Of a stretch of DNA of 64,000 nucleotides, positions 8,549-17,344 are shown in pieces (position 1 is the stretch's first letter; the number at the start of each line of letters is the position of its first letter). Source of the stretch: CADEDH01 sp050330635 (GTDB lineage Bacteria; Actinomycetota; Acidimicrobiia; Acidimicrobiales; SZUA-35). Below the pieces are notes generated by a model, which made no database searches, was not told the origin of the DNA, and saw only the letters and a list, made by a program, of their open reading frames with translations. The stretch lies in contig JBHJNQ010000002.1 in assembly GCA_050330635.1 (NCBI GenBank), forward strand, positions 90,053 through 154,052, given 5' to 3'. Made by a program: the position numbers and the translations under genes.

Positions 8549-9364
8549 ATGCGCCGAGCCAGCTACTTCGTCGCGGTCATCGTGGCGGCACTCACCCTCC
8601 CCCTCCTGCTGATGAGCCCGGCCGGAGCCCAGGACTCGGCGAGGATCCACCTGATCCACGGCATCCCCGACACCGACGTCGACGTCGAAGCGGGGGGTGC
8701 GACCGTGTTCGAGGGCTTCTCGTTCGGCGACACCCAGGACCTGTCGACGCTGGCCGGCTCCACCCTGACGGATCTGACCGTCAAGCTGGCGGGCACCGAC
8801 GACGTGGCCATCGACGCCGGTGACGTGGCCCTGCCGGCCACGGGCAACTACACCGTCATCGCCCACCTCGACGCCTCCGGCACCCCGACGCTGGCCGTGT
8901 TCGAGAACGACGTCAGCCCCACCGCCGCCGGCGAGGGTCGCCTCACCGTCCGCCACACCGCCGCCGCCCCCGCCGTCGATGTGCTGGCGGGCGGATCCCC
9001 CGTGTTCACCAACGTGTCCAACGGTGAGGGTGGCAGCGCCGACCTTCCCGCCGGGACCGTCTCCGCTTCGGTCGTGCCCACCGGGGCCACCGAGCCCGTC
9101 GTCATCGGCCCCGCCGACCTGACCGTTGCCGAGGGTGAGCAGCTCCTGGTCTACGCCGTCGGGTCACTCGACGATGACACCCTGACCGTGCTGACCGAAA
9201 CCATCGATGGCCTCCACACCAGCCCCGACCGGATCGACACCGGCAACAGCCTGCCCGCCGGGACCGCCACCGGCGTCGCCAGCCTCGCCGTCGTCGCCGG
9301 TGCCGCCCTGCTGATGGCCACCACGGGCACCGTCACCGTCGCCGCCGTTCGACGCCGGCGCTGA
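8549..9364 (+). CDS. DUF4397 surface protein with sortase-like anchor
   Basis: The 271-residue product has an N-terminal signal peptide (cleavage near SPAGAQD), a body with two DUF4397-like repeats (ARIHLIHGIPDTDVDVEAGG and RLTVRHTAAAPAVDVLAGG), and a C-terminal sorting-like tail. That tail is LPAGT at residues 235-239, then a hydrophobic stretch and RRRR at the end. The motif differs from canonical LPXTG. The class F sortase gene begins 29 bp downstream, so the two probably form an operon in which the sortase anchors this protein to the envelope. The start is the ATG at 8549, preceded by an AAAGGCGG region. Confidence 0.88.
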   Translation: MRRASYFVAVIVAALTLPLLLMSPAGAQDSARIHLIHGIPDTDVDVEAGGATVFEGFSFGDTQDLSTLAGSTLTDLTVKLAGTDDVAIDAGDVALPATGNYTVIAHLDASGTPTLAVFENDVSPTAAGEGRLTVRHTAAAPAVDVLAGGSPVFTNVSNGEGGSADLPAGTVSASVVPTGATEPVVIGPADLTVAEGEQLLVYAVGSLDDDTLTVLTETIDGLHTSPDRIDTGNSLPAGTATGVASLAVVAGAALLMATTGTVTVAAVRRRR

Positions 9365-9393
9365 GCCACCCACCGAGCGGGAAGCAACGACTG

Positions 9394-10203
9394 ATGCGGT
9401 TCATCCCCTTCGGTCCAGCCCCCCGGCCGGCCGCGACCTTCTCCCCGTCGTGGCCGGCCGGCGCCGTCCCGACACGCCTGCTCCTGGCCGGGCTCCTGGT
9501 GGTGGGGGCGGCGGCCTGCGCTGCGACCGACGACGCCGCCGCCGTCAGGGCGGACGACCAGATCACCACCGGGGCGCCCGACCGCGACACGCCGGACGGG
9601 AACGAAACCGACCAGCGTGCCGACGATCAGCCCGACGGGTCGTCCACCGGTGCGGCAGCCCCTGGCTCGGAGTTCGGCTCGCCCCTGGCAGGTCAGGTGA
9701 CCGAGCTCCCACCGGCACCCATCGGCGCTCCCCCTCCGCCGGAGGCAACGATGGCGCCACGCCCGACGGCGCTGACCATCGGAGCGCTCGGCGTGCGCCA
9801 GGCCCCCGTCATCGACGTCGGCGTGCAGGATGACGGAGCGATGGAGATCCCGCCGGTCGACGAGGTCGGCTGGTACCGCTACGGGGCCGCTCCCGGAGGG
9901 GAGGGCTCGGCCATCCTCGCCGCCCACATCGCCTACGACGGCGAGGACGGGGTGTTCGTGGATCTGGTCGAGCTGGGCCCGGGCGCCGAGGTCGAGGTCG
10001 CCCTCGACGATGGCACCACGAGTCGCTACGTGGTCGAGTCGACCGCCCGGTACCCGAAGGACGCCCTGCCCGAGGAAGTCGTCTTCGCCAGGACGGGCCC
10101 ACCCCGGCTCGTCCTCGTCACCTGCGGAGGACGTTTCGACGCGGAGGCCCGCAGCTACGATGACAACGTCGTGGTCACCGCCATTCCCCTTGCCGACGGC
10201 TGA
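9394..10203 (+). CDS. Class F sortase, probably lipid-anchored
   Basis: This is a 269-residue transpeptidase with the sortase residues in order: H178 (AAHIAY), C244 (LVTCGG) and R253 (AEARSYDDN). The pattern and short catalytic domain (about 128-268) match actinobacterial class F sortases. Residues 28-42 form a hydrophobic segment ending in a lipobox-like GAAAC (C42), so the enzyme may be a lipoprotein rather than a transmembrane protein, which is unusual. Residues 50-125 are a disordered, Asp/Pro-rich linker. It sits directly after the DUF4397 protein, its likely substrate. Confidence 0.9.
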   Translation: MRFIPFGPAPRPAATFSPSWPAGAVPTRLLLAGLLVVGAAACAATDDAAAVRADDQITTGAPDRDTPDGNETDQRADDQPDGSSTGAAAPGSEFGSPLAGQVTELPPAPIGAPPPPEATMAPRPTALTIGALGVRQAPVIDVGVQDDGAMEIPPVDEVGWYRYGAAPGGEGSAILAAHIAYDGEDGVFVDLVELGPGAEVEVALDDGTTSRYVVESTARYPKDALPEEVVFARTGPPRLVLVTCGGRFDAEARSYDDNVVVTAIPLADG

Positions 10204-10211
10204 TCAGGCCG

Positions 10212-11564
10212 TCACCCGAGACCGAGGGCGAGCAACAGCCGCTCCAGGACGTCGGGCCAGCCGTACTCGCGGGCGGTGCGGCGGGCACAGGACCGCATGG
10301 CCCGCGATCGTCGGCCGTCCCGCTCCAGCCAGGTCAGGCAGTCGACGATCTCCGACGGGTCGTCGGTATCGAGGGCGAAGCCGTTGCGGTAGGGGCGGAC
10401 GTAGTCCTCGCCCGTGGAGCCCGTGACCACGATGCCCCCGGCGGCCATGGCCTCGAGGCCGACCAGTCCGAACGGCTCGAACCCGCTGTTGGCCAGGACG
10501 GCGTCGGCCCCGCGGTAGAGGGAGTGGAGGGCCGCCCCGGCGACGGGGAAGGCCAGCTCGACGACGGCGTTGTCGTCGACCGGGGCGGCGGCCAGCGCCT
10601 CGGCCAGGTCGGCGCCGCCGGGACCGGCCTCGTCGATCACGACCCAGTCCAGCCGGTGCCGGGCGGCCAGGGCCCGGAGCTCGCTTCCATGGGACGACGC
10701 CGACGGGCAGCCGTTCCAACCCCGAGCCAGGAGGAGCGCGGGCCGGCCTCGCGCCACCAGGTCGGCCACCGCCTCGACCGCCATCGGCCATCGCTTGTCG
10801 GGATCCCAGCGCCCGACCTTGGCCAGGAGCAGCCGACCGCCGGCGGCCTGGCGCAGTTTGCGGGCCCCGCCGTCGTCGCCGATCTCGAGCCATCCGGGAT
10901 CGAGCCCGTTGGGGACGACCCGGGGGTTGACCCCGTGACCCCACATCAGGTGCTTCATGGCCCGCGAGATCGTGAGGATGGTGGCGGCCCTGTCGAGCCG
11001 GTCGAAGTCGATCCGCTCGAACCCGAACCGATTGTTGGCCGTCCACGCCAGCACCACCCGGTCGCGCAGGCCCCGTCGCTCCAATTCCTCGTGGAGGCAG
11101 ATGAGGGGCCACGCCGTGTGCCAGTCCTCGGCCAGCACGACCGTGGCCCGACCCCGCCGGGCGTTGCCGGCGACCACGGCGGCCAGGTGGGCAGGGAGCG
11201 AGGTGCACCAGTCGGCGATCTTGGCTTCCTCACCGTCGTAGACCCCACCGGGGGCGGTGGCCGACAGGGTCTGGCTCCACCGGTGCAGCGTCACCCCGTC
11301 GACGGTCTCCACCGTCGGCGCCGTCGGCTCGCCCACGAAGTAGAGGTCGACCCGGTGGCCGAGGCCGGCCAGCGAACGGGCCATGGTGTCGACCCGGACG
11401 GCCAGCCCCCCGGCATGGGCGTAGCGGTCGGGTCCCTCGAACGAGAGGTGGATGATGTCGAGGGTCCCAGGGGGCGAGAACACGACGTCGTCGGTCACCT
11501 CGATCGGGTCGAGGGTAGGGGGGCGGTCGCCGGCGATGCGGGGGCGGGTCTCCAACAGCTGCAT
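10212..11564 (-). CDS. GT4-like glycosyltransferase
   Basis: The 450-residue protein has a GT-B fold signature: an N-terminal half with HAGGLAVRVDTMARSLAGLGH, typical of the acceptor domain, and a C-terminal half with the EX7E motif in FEPFGLVGLEAMAAG that binds the sugar-nucleotide donor. VPNGLDPGWL is the usual linker motif of family 4 enzymes. It likely transfers a hexose in glycogen/trehalose-type or envelope polysaccharide synthesis. The ATG at 11564 is chosen because the upstream part of the frame is compositionally random. Donor and acceptor are unknown. Confidence 0.88.
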   Translation of the reverse strand: MQLLETRPRIAGDRPPTLDPIEVTDDVVFSPPGTLDIIHLSFEGPDRYAHAGGLAVRVDTMARSLAGLGHRVDLYFVGEPTAPTVETVDGVTLHRWSQTLSATAPGGVYDGEEAKIADWCTSLPAHLAAVVAGNARRGRATVVLAEDWHTAWPLICLHEELERRGLRDRVVLAWTANNRFGFERIDFDRLDRAATILTISRAMKHLMWGHGVNPRVVPNGLDPGWLEIGDDGGARKLRQAAGGRLLLAKVGRWDPDKRWPMAVEAVADLVARGRPALLLARGWNGCPSASSHGSELRALAARHRLDWVVIDEAGPGGADLAEALAAAPVDDNAVVELAFPVAGAALHSLYRGADAVLANSGFEPFGLVGLEAMAAGGIVVTGSTGEDYVRPYRNGFALDTDDPSEIVDCLTWLERDGRRSRAMRSCARRTAREYGWPDVLERLLLALGLG

Positions 11565-11608
11565 ACCAACGCAGTCGTCCGGGGCCGGCCGATTGTTACG
11601 GCTGTGCG

Positions 11609-12052
11609 CTACTTCTTCAGGGCGCTCCGGCGGACGAACCCCACGTCGGCCCGTCGGTGGGTGAAGCGCCAGCCGTCGTCGCCGCAGACGAAGCGATCCG
11701 TGTACTGGCCGACGATGATCGGCTGATCGTCGAGATCGGGCACCCGGGGCTTCTCCCCCACATGGAGGTACAGGGTGAAGTAGCTGAGTCCCTCGGCCGT
11801 GTCGGGGCCGGTGAGCCGCACCGAGGCGTTGGAGGTGACGTGCCGCGTGGTGCGATGGGCCACCGCCTTGCCGAAGAAGGCCGCCATCTGCTCCCGACCC
11901 TCCAGGCGGGCCTCGTCCGACTCCCACACCCCATCCTCGGTGAACAGCTCGGGCACGCTCGCCCGTTCGCCGAAGCTGTCGACGAGGTGGGTGTACGAGG
12001 TCATCAGCGCCTCGCAGGCCCGCTCGGCCGCCATCCGTTCCAGATCATCCAT
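11609..12052 (-). CDS. SnoaL/NTF2-like protein
   Basis: A 147-residue protein with the cone-fold pattern of the SnoaL-like family: N-terminal helices (MDDLERMAAERACEALMTSY), LFTEDGVWES, GREQMAAFFGKAV and a C-terminal sheet ending GWRFTHRRADV. Members include polyketide cyclases, limonene epoxide hydrolases and ring-hydroxylase small subunits, so the fold does not give the reaction. It is followed on the same strand by the glycosyltransferase and preceded by a CoA-transferase. The stand-alone domain and normal length suggest an intact gene. Confidence 0.82.
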   Translation of the reverse strand: MDDLERMAAERACEALMTSYTHLVDSFGERASVPELFTEDGVWESDEARLEGREQMAAFFGKAVAHRTTRHVTSNASVRLTGPDTAEGLSYFTLYLHVGEKPRVPDLDDQPIIVGQYTDRFVCGDDGWRFTHRRADVGFVRRSALKK

Positions 12053-12136
12053 CGCCTTCTCCTGTCGTGCGATTCTAGTGTCACGAGGCGGGGGGCGCCG
12101 GGGCCCGCCGGATGGGTTCGTGAGGCCCCCGGCCGC

Positions 12137-13342
12137 TCAGACGGCCCCGGCCGATCGCAGTGCGGCGACGTCGTCGGGCCCGTAGCCGAGCTCGGCCAGG
12201 ATCTCATCGGTGTGGCTGCCGGGCAGCGGTGTGGGGAACCGGACCCCGCCCGGCGTGTCCGACAGCTTGATGGCCACCCCCGGGTTGAGCGCCTCGGCCC
12301 CACCGACGTCGAGGTCGAGGGCCATCTGCCGATGGCGGACCTGAGGGTCGTCGAAGACCTCATGGGGCTCGTAGACCTTGCCGACGCACACGTCGGCCGC
12401 CGTCAGCAGCTCGAACCACTCGTCGCGGCCGCGGGTGGCGAGCAGGGCCGCCACCTCTTCCTTGGCCGCCACCTGCTCCGGGCGGGGACCCCGTGTCGCC
12501 TCGCCCGGCTCGAGCTGGGCCACCTTGAGGTCGGGTCGGTGGACAGCGTCGCAGAAGTTGTGCCACAGGTGGGGCTCGGTCGACCCGATCGACAGGAGCT
12601 TCCCGTCGGCACAGGTGTAGGTGGTGTAGTAGGGGCGGGTCCCGTCGAAGGTGCCGACGCCCCGGCGGGGTTCGGGCCCGCCACCGAGGAAGGCCATGAA
12701 CGACGGCACGGCGGACAGCAGCGAGATCGTCGTGTCGAGATAGGCGACGTCGACGAGCTGACCCCGGCCGGTCCGCTCCCGGGCGAAGAGGGCGAACATG
12801 ATGCCGAGGGCGCCGTGCATCGAGGCCCCGGCGTAGTCGGCCACCAGGTTGAGGGGAATCGTCGGCTCGGCGTCGGGCGGGCCAAGCTGGTTCAGTACTC
12901 CGGCCAGCGACAGGTAGTTGATGTCGTGGGCGGGGAAGTCGCGGTAGGGCCCGTCCTGGCCGAAGCCCGACAGCGAGCAGTACACGAGGCGGGGGTTGCG
13001 GGCCGAGAGGGTCTCGTAGTCGGCACCGAGGCGGGCGGTGACGCCGGGCCGGAACCCCTCGACGAACACGTCGGCCTCGGCGGCGAGGCGATGGAGGACC
13101 TCCTGGGCCTCGGGCTTCTTCAGATCGAGGCTGAGGCTCCGTTTGTTGCGGTCGACCCACTGGCCGGCCCGGCGCTGGCGGCGACGGGCCTGGGCCGCCT
13201 CATCGCCGTCGTCGCCTGGTCCGCCGGTCTCGACGACGCGGACGACGTCGGCCCCCATGTCGGCCAGCAGGACCGTGGCCAGCGACCCCGGCGGCACCCG
13301 ATTGCACTCGATGACCCTGATGCCTTCCAATGCTCCGGCCAC
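12137..13342 (-). CDS. Family III CoA-transferase (CaiB/BaiF)
   Basis: The 401-residue enzyme shows the CaiB/BaiF hallmarks: LADMGADVVRVV near residue 30, LDLKKPEAQEVLHRL, FRPGVTARLG, and NLVADYAGASM, whose aspartate is the catalytic residue that forms the CoA-anhydride intermediate. Family members transfer CoA between carboxylates or racemise 2-methylacyl-CoA. The C-terminal GKVYEPHEVFDDPQV is also typical. The start is the GTG at 13342, since GGAGG lies five bases upstream; a GTG at 13348 is possible. The substrate is unknown, but other acyl-CoA enzymes occur in the window. Confidence 0.9.
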   Translation of the reverse strand: MAGALEGIRVIECNRVPPGSLATVLLADMGADVVRVVETGGPGDDGDEAAQARRRQRRAGQWVDRNKRSLSLDLKKPEAQEVLHRLAAEADVFVEGFRPGVTARLGADYETLSARNPRLVYCSLSGFGQDGPYRDFPAHDINYLSLAGVLNQLGPPDAEPTIPLNLVADYAGASMHGALGIMFALFARERTGRGQLVDVAYLDTTISLLSAVPSFMAFLGGGPEPRRGVGTFDGTRPYYTTYTCADGKLLSIGSTEPHLWHNFCDAVHRPDLKVAQLEPGEATRGPRPEQVAAKEEVAALLATRGRDEWFELLTAADVCVGKVYEPHEVFDDPQVRHRQMALDLDVGGAEALNPGVAIKLSDTPGGVRFPTPLPGSHTDEILAELGYGPDDVAALRSAGAV

Positions 13343-13451
13343 GACCACCTCCGTCGTCGTCGGGCCGCCCCCCGGGGCCCGAAGAGCCTATCCTGGCACA
13401 GGTTCCAGCCCGGTCGACAACGAGGTGCGGGGCGGAGGCCGGGCGGTGCGG

Positions 13452-13610
13452 TCAGCCGGCGCCGGCGGGATCGCCGGTGTCGGCCGGTTCGGCGCGATCT
13501 TCCTCGGCCGCCAGCTTCCAATCGGGTCCCTCGTCCTTCGAGCCGATCCTCTCGGACTTCTGGTGCGGAAGTCCGGGCCGCTCGATGTCATCGTCGGATC
13601 CGTTGCTCAT
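13452..13610 (-). CDS. Small acidic protein of unknown function
   Basis: This 52-residue protein (MSNGSDDDIERPGL... ending DTGDPAGAG) is rich in Asp, Glu, Gly and Pro and looks disordered. A strong ribosome-binding site, GAAGGAG, sits four to five bases before the ATG at 13610, which is the best reason to accept it. It diverges from the phytoene-desaturase-like gene. No family is recognised. Confidence 0.55.
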   Translation of the reverse strand: MSNGSDDDIERPGLPHQKSERIGSKDEGPDWKLAAEEDRAEPADTGDPAGAG

Positions 13611-13747
13611 GTGACTCCTTCGCCGGGTCGGGGTGAGCGGCGGCGCTGCCGCCGACCCGGACGGTCGGCATGCTCGCACCCGCTCCCTACCGCAGGGGCG
13701 GACCGGTCAAACCTGAGAGACGGTTCAGGCGGGGTAGTGTTCTGCGG

Positions 13748-15181
13748 GTGGATGCCAAGGTGGATGCCATCGTCGTCGGGTCGGGGCCCAACGGGCTGGC
13801 GGCGGCCATCACCCTGGCCCGGGCCGGGCGCTCGGTGCGGGTGCTCGAAGCGGCAACCACCCCGGGCGGCGGCCTCCGCACCGCCGAGCTCACCCTCCCC
13901 GGTCATCACCACGACGTCTGTGCCGCCGTCGTGCCCCTGGCCGCAGCGTCGCCCTTCATGGCCGGCCTCGACCTCGACCGCCACGGCGTCGAGCTCCTCC
14001 ACCCGGAGGTGCCGCTGGCCCATCCCCTCGATGGGGGCCGGGCGGGCGTGCTGTGGCGCTCGATCGACGACACCGCCGCCGCCCTCGGTGTCGACGGCGC
14101 CCGCTGGCGGTCGGTCTTCGGTACCCCGGCCCGAACATGGGAGCGGTGGATCGGGTCGGTGCTCCGGCCCCTCCCCCACCGCCCGGAGCACCCGGTCGAC
14201 CTCCTCCGGTTCGGTCGCCGGGCCGGCCCGCCGGCCGCCGTCACCATCGCCGGGTTCCACACCGACGAGGCCAGGGCCCTCGTCGCCGGCCTGGCCGGTC
14301 ACGCCTTGCTCCCCCTCTGGCATCCGCTGACCGCCTCGTTCGCCATCGTGTTGGGGGCGGCGGCCCACGCCGTGGGCTGGCCGATCGTGGCCGGGGGCTC
14401 GCAACGACTGGTCGACGCCATGGTGGCGGAGCTGATGTCGCTCGGGGGCACCGTAGAGTGCGGACGCGCCGTGACATCGATGAGCGGCGTGGCCGACGGC
14501 GGTGTCGTGCTGTTCGACCTGCCGCCCCGGCGGGTGGTCGAGATCGCCGGCGCCGACCTGGGCCGGCTCGACCGGTGGCGCTACCGCCGCTTCCGGCCCG
14601 GGCCCGGCGTGTTCAAGCTCGACCTGGCGCTGTCGGAACCCGTACCATGGGCCGCCGAAGCGTGCCGCCGGGCGGGTACCGTCCACGTCGCTGGGACGGC
14701 GGCCGAGTTGGCGGCGGCCGAGCACGACATGTGGCGGGGCCGCCATCCGGCGGCGCCGTTCGTGCTGGTCGGTCAGCAGAGCGTCGTCGACCCGTTGCGC
14801 GCTCCGGCCGGACGCCACACCTTGTGGGCCTACTGCCACGTACCGAACGGCTCGACGGTGTCGATGGTCGAGCCGATCGAGCGACAGATCGAGCGGTTCG
14901 CCCCCGGCTTCCGCGACACGATCGTGGCTCGCCACGTCGCCGGGCCCCGATGGTACGAGTCGTACAACGGCAACGACGTGGGGGGTGACATCTCCGGCGG
15001 CTCGCACGGCGGACTCCAGCTGCTGGCCCGCCCCGGATTTCGTCTGCACCCGTACCGCACGTCCGACCCGAGGCTCTTCCTCTGCTCGGCGTCGACCCCG
15101 CCCGGCGGGGGTGTGCACGGCATGTGCGGCTACAACGCCGCCCTCGACGTCCTCGACGTCCTCGACGGAACGGGCCCGTGA
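13748..15181 (+). CDS. Phytoene-desaturase-like FAD oxidoreductase
   Basis: The 477-residue protein opens with DAIVVGSGPNGLAAAITLA (FAD-binding GxGxxG at about residues 10-15) and EAATTPGGGLR. It ends with CSASTPPGGGVHGMCGYNAA, the C-terminal FAD motif of the CrtI/retinol-saturase group. In actinobacteria this subfamily is common outside carotenoid clusters, and its substrates are mostly unknown. No carotenoid genes are nearby, so a carotenoid role is not supported. The GTG at 13748 begins the recognisable domain; an upstream start is possible. Length and motifs suggest it is functional. Confidence 0.85.
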   Translation: MDAKVDAIVVGSGPNGLAAAITLARAGRSVRVLEAATTPGGGLRTAELTLPGHHHDVCAAVVPLAAASPFMAGLDLDRHGVELLHPEVPLAHPLDGGRAGVLWRSIDDTAAALGVDGARWRSVFGTPARTWERWIGSVLRPLPHRPEHPVDLLRFGRRAGPPAAVTIAGFHTDEARALVAGLAGHALLPLWHPLTASFAIVLGAAAHAVGWPIVAGGSQRLVDAMVAELMSLGGTVECGRAVTSMSGVADGGVVLFDLPPRRVVEIAGADLGRLDRWRYRRFRPGPGVFKLDLALSEPVPWAAEACRRAGTVHVAGTAAELAAAEHDMWRGRHPAAPFVLVGQQSVVDPLRAPAGRHTLWAYCHVPNGSTVSMVEPIERQIERFAPGFRDTIVARHVAGPRWYESYNGNDVGGDISGGSHGGLQLLARPGFRLHPYRTSDPRLFLCSASTPPGGGVHGMCGYNAALDVLDVLDGTGP

Positions 15182-15201
15182 GGAAACGCCGCAGCGAACG
15201 T

Positions 15202-15417
15202 TCAGCCGTAACCAATCTCATCGGACCAGGGGCACAACCCTGACTGGCCGTTGAGGTCGACGACCGCCCTCGGGCACCCACGTCTGACCGGCGGCGGCGT
15301 GGCGGTCGAAGTCGGGCCCTCGATGAAGTAGTCATCCTTGCCCCCGTTGACCGAGAACTTGATCCCGTCGAGGGTGAGCGGGTGGGCCATGTCGAGGACG
15401 AGCCGATCGGCGACCAT
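15202..15417 (-). pseudogene. Possible C-terminal gene fragment, unidentified
   Basis: This 71-codon minus-strand ORF (MVADRLVLDMAHPLTLDGIK, then FSVNGGKDDYFIEG) has balanced amino-acid use, unlike the arginine-rich shadow frames around it. I do not recognise the family. It lies in the gap before the HemK-like gene and has no clear ribosome-binding site. Given the many gene remnants in this window, a leftover 3' end is the best guess; a chance ORF is possible. Confidence 0.3.
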
Positions 15418-15429
15418 CGGGACGACGTC

Positions 15430-16188
15430 GTGAGACGGCTGCAACGCGCCGGTTTCGTGGCCGCCGAGGGCGAGGTGGCGGAGCTGTCGGCTGCGGCGGC
15501 CCACGATCCGTCCGCCCTCGACGACCTCGTGGCCCGCCGCCTCACCGGCGAGCCCCTGGCCTGGATCACGGGAACGACCACCTTCTGTCACCATCCGGTG
15601 ATCGTGCACCCCGGCGTTTACGTGCCCCGACCACAGAGCGAGGCCCTGGCCCGGCGGGCCGCCGACCTGCTCCCACCCGACGGGCTGGCCGTCGACGTCT
15701 GCACCGGTTCGGGGGCGTTGGCCGTGGCCCTCGTCCGGGCCCGCCCCTCGGCCCGCGTGGTCGCCACCGACGTCGACCGGGCGGCCGTGGCGTGCGCCCG
15801 GGCCAACGGGATCGACGGCCGCTTGGGCGACCTCCTGGACCCCGTACCCCGGGAGCTCCGGGGCCGGGTCGATGTGATCGTGGGGGTCGTGCCCTACGTG
15901 CCTACGCCGGCGCTGCCCCTGTTGCAGCGTGACACCTTCGCCTTCGAGACGCCCCTTGCCTACGACGGGGGCGACGACGGGGCCGACCTCCTCCGCCGGG
16001 TGGCGGTGGAGGGACGGACCGTGCTCCGGGCGGGGGGCGCGCTCCTGCTCGAGCTGGGCGCCGAACAGGTCGACCTCGTCGCCGCCGAGCTCGTCGGGTT
16101 GGGCTACGTGGGCGTGGTGGCCGTGGTCGACGACGACGGCGACCGCCGGGGCATCGAGGCCACACTGAGCCACGACCTCGACGGCTGA
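15430..16188 (+). CDS. HemK/PrmC-like methyltransferase
   Basis: The protein has the two-part layout of HemK enzymes: a short N-terminal helical domain ending LVARRLTGEPLAWITG, then a class I SAM-binding fold with VDVCTGSGALAVAL (motif I) and ATDVDRAAV. HemK/PrmC methylates the glutamine of release-factor GGQ motifs through an NPPY motif. Here that place reads GVVPYVP, so Asn and the first Pro of NPPY are not kept. It may therefore be a paralogue acting on another substrate. The GTG at 15430 fits the family N-terminus; an ATG at 15382 is the alternative. Confidence 0.78.
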   Translation: MRRLQRAGFVAAEGEVAELSAAAAHDPSALDDLVARRLTGEPLAWITGTTTFCHHPVIVHPGVYVPRPQSEALARRAADLLPPDGLAVDVCTGSGALAVALVRARPSARVVATDVDRAAVACARANGIDGRLGDLLDPVPRELRGRVDVIVGVVPYVPTPALPLLQRDTFAFETPLAYDGGDDGADLLRRVAVEGRTVLRAGGALLLELGAEQVDLVAAELVGLGYVGVVAVVDDDGDRRGIEATLSHDLDG

Positions 16189-16230
16189 TCTCGACGGCTC
16201 CGGCTCCGAGAGGGTCCGACGAGCCGGGCC

Positions 16231-16304
16231 GGCGGGGTCAGCCCGGCGGGGTCAGGCCGGCGGGGTCAGGCCGGCGGGTCATGATGGCGGGTCATGATGG
16301 CGGA
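16231..16304. repeat. GC-rich 13-14 bp tandem repeats
   Basis: About five head-to-tail units occur here: three of the form GGCGGGGTCAGSCC and two of GGCGGGTCATGAT. They span the gap between the HemK-like gene and the 3' end of the WYL regulator gene, and overlap its last codons. Confidence 0.75.
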
Positions 16305-17266
16305 TCGGCGGCCCGACCGAGCCGGGCGGCGAGATGGCCCAGAAGGGCCCGTACCTCGTTCGGAGCGTCGACGACGGTGACGTCGCCGCCCACCGCCACC
16401 GTGGCGATCATCGAGGCCAGCCACTCCCGGTTGTCGGACCGCAGCTCGATGGTGGTCCGCCCCCCGTCGACCGCCACCGTCTCGGCTCCCAACCAGCGGG
16501 CCACCCCGTCGATCTCGCCGCCGACCCCGTCGACGACGACCGTGGCCCGGTACTCGGCGGTGAAGGCCCGTAACCCGTAGGTCACGAAGGTGGCCACGTC
16601 GTCGGTGGGTAGGCGACGGGGCTCGAAGCGGCCGCCCGCCAGGGTCGGCGTCGCCATGCGATCGACCCGGAACAGCCGCCAGTCGTCTCGGCGGACGTCC
16701 CACGCCACCAGGTACCAGCGCCGCCCCACCGACATGAGATGGTAGGGCTGGACCAGGCGTCGGGACTCCTCGCCGTCGCGCCGTTGGTAGTCGAACCGGA
16801 CCTCTTCCCGATGCCGGCACGCCTGGCTGAGCACGGTGAGGGAGGCGGCCGGTACCGCCGATGTCGGGGTCCACGACATCACCTCCAGGCTGTGCCGGAG
16901 GGCGTCGACGCGGCGGCGGAGACGGCCGGGGAGGATCCGGTCGAGCTTGGCCATCAGCGCCACCGTCGTGTCCTCGATGCCCTCGATAGCGGCCCCGGCC
17001 GCCGTCTGCAGCCCGACGACGAGGGCTACCGCCTCGTCGTCGTCGAGTAGCAGCGGGGGCAGGTGGGCACCGACGGCGAGGCGGTAGCCGCCGCCGATAC
17101 CGGGGCCGGCGTCGACCGGATAACCCAAAGTCCGGAGACGGTCGACGTCTCGTCGGACCGTGCGCTCGCTGACCCCGAGCCGGCCGGCCAGCGCGGACCC
17201 CTTCCAGTGGCGGTGGGTCTGCAGCAGCGACAGCAAGCTCAACGTGCGGGCCGTCGGGTCGCTCAC
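16292..17266 (-). CDS. WYL-domain transcriptional regulator (YafY-like)
   Basis: The 324-residue regulator has an N-terminal HTH_11-type helix-turn-helix (LAGRLGVSERTVRRDVDRLR, about residues 26-45) and a central WYL domain (WYLVAWDVRRDDWRLFRVDRM). A WCX-like C-terminal domain follows. WYL regulators sense nucleic acid or other ligands and control DNA-damage, defence or transport genes. It is followed on the same strand, upstream, by an ABC-2 transporter operon whose regulator it may be. Length is typical. Its 3' end runs into tandem repeats. Confidence 0.92.
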   Translation of the reverse strand: MSDPTARTLSLLSLLQTHRHWKGSALAGRLGVSERTVRRDVDRLRTLGYPVDAGPGIGGGYRLAVGAHLPPLLLDDDEAVALVVGLQTAAGAAIEGIEDTTVALMAKLDRILPGRLRRRVDALRHSLEVMSWTPTSAVPAASLTVLSQACRHREEVRFDYQRRDGEESRRLVQPYHLMSVGRRWYLVAWDVRRDDWRLFRVDRMATPTLAGGRFEPRRLPTDDVATFVTYGLRAFTAEYRATVVVDGVGGEIDGVARWLGAETVAVDGGRTTIELRSDNREWLASMIATVAVGGDVTVVDAPNEVRALLGHLAARLGRAADPPS

Positions 17267-17344
17267 CGCTCGGCCGCTCCGTCGCTCCGGGGGGCCACCT
17301 CGACCACCTCGATCATCACCGCCACCGTCAGCCGTCCCGCCACG

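Noticed and set aside
16201..16310. GC-rich tandem repeats considered as a CRISPR array
   Set aside because: Units are adjacent, 13-14 bp long and have no spacers.
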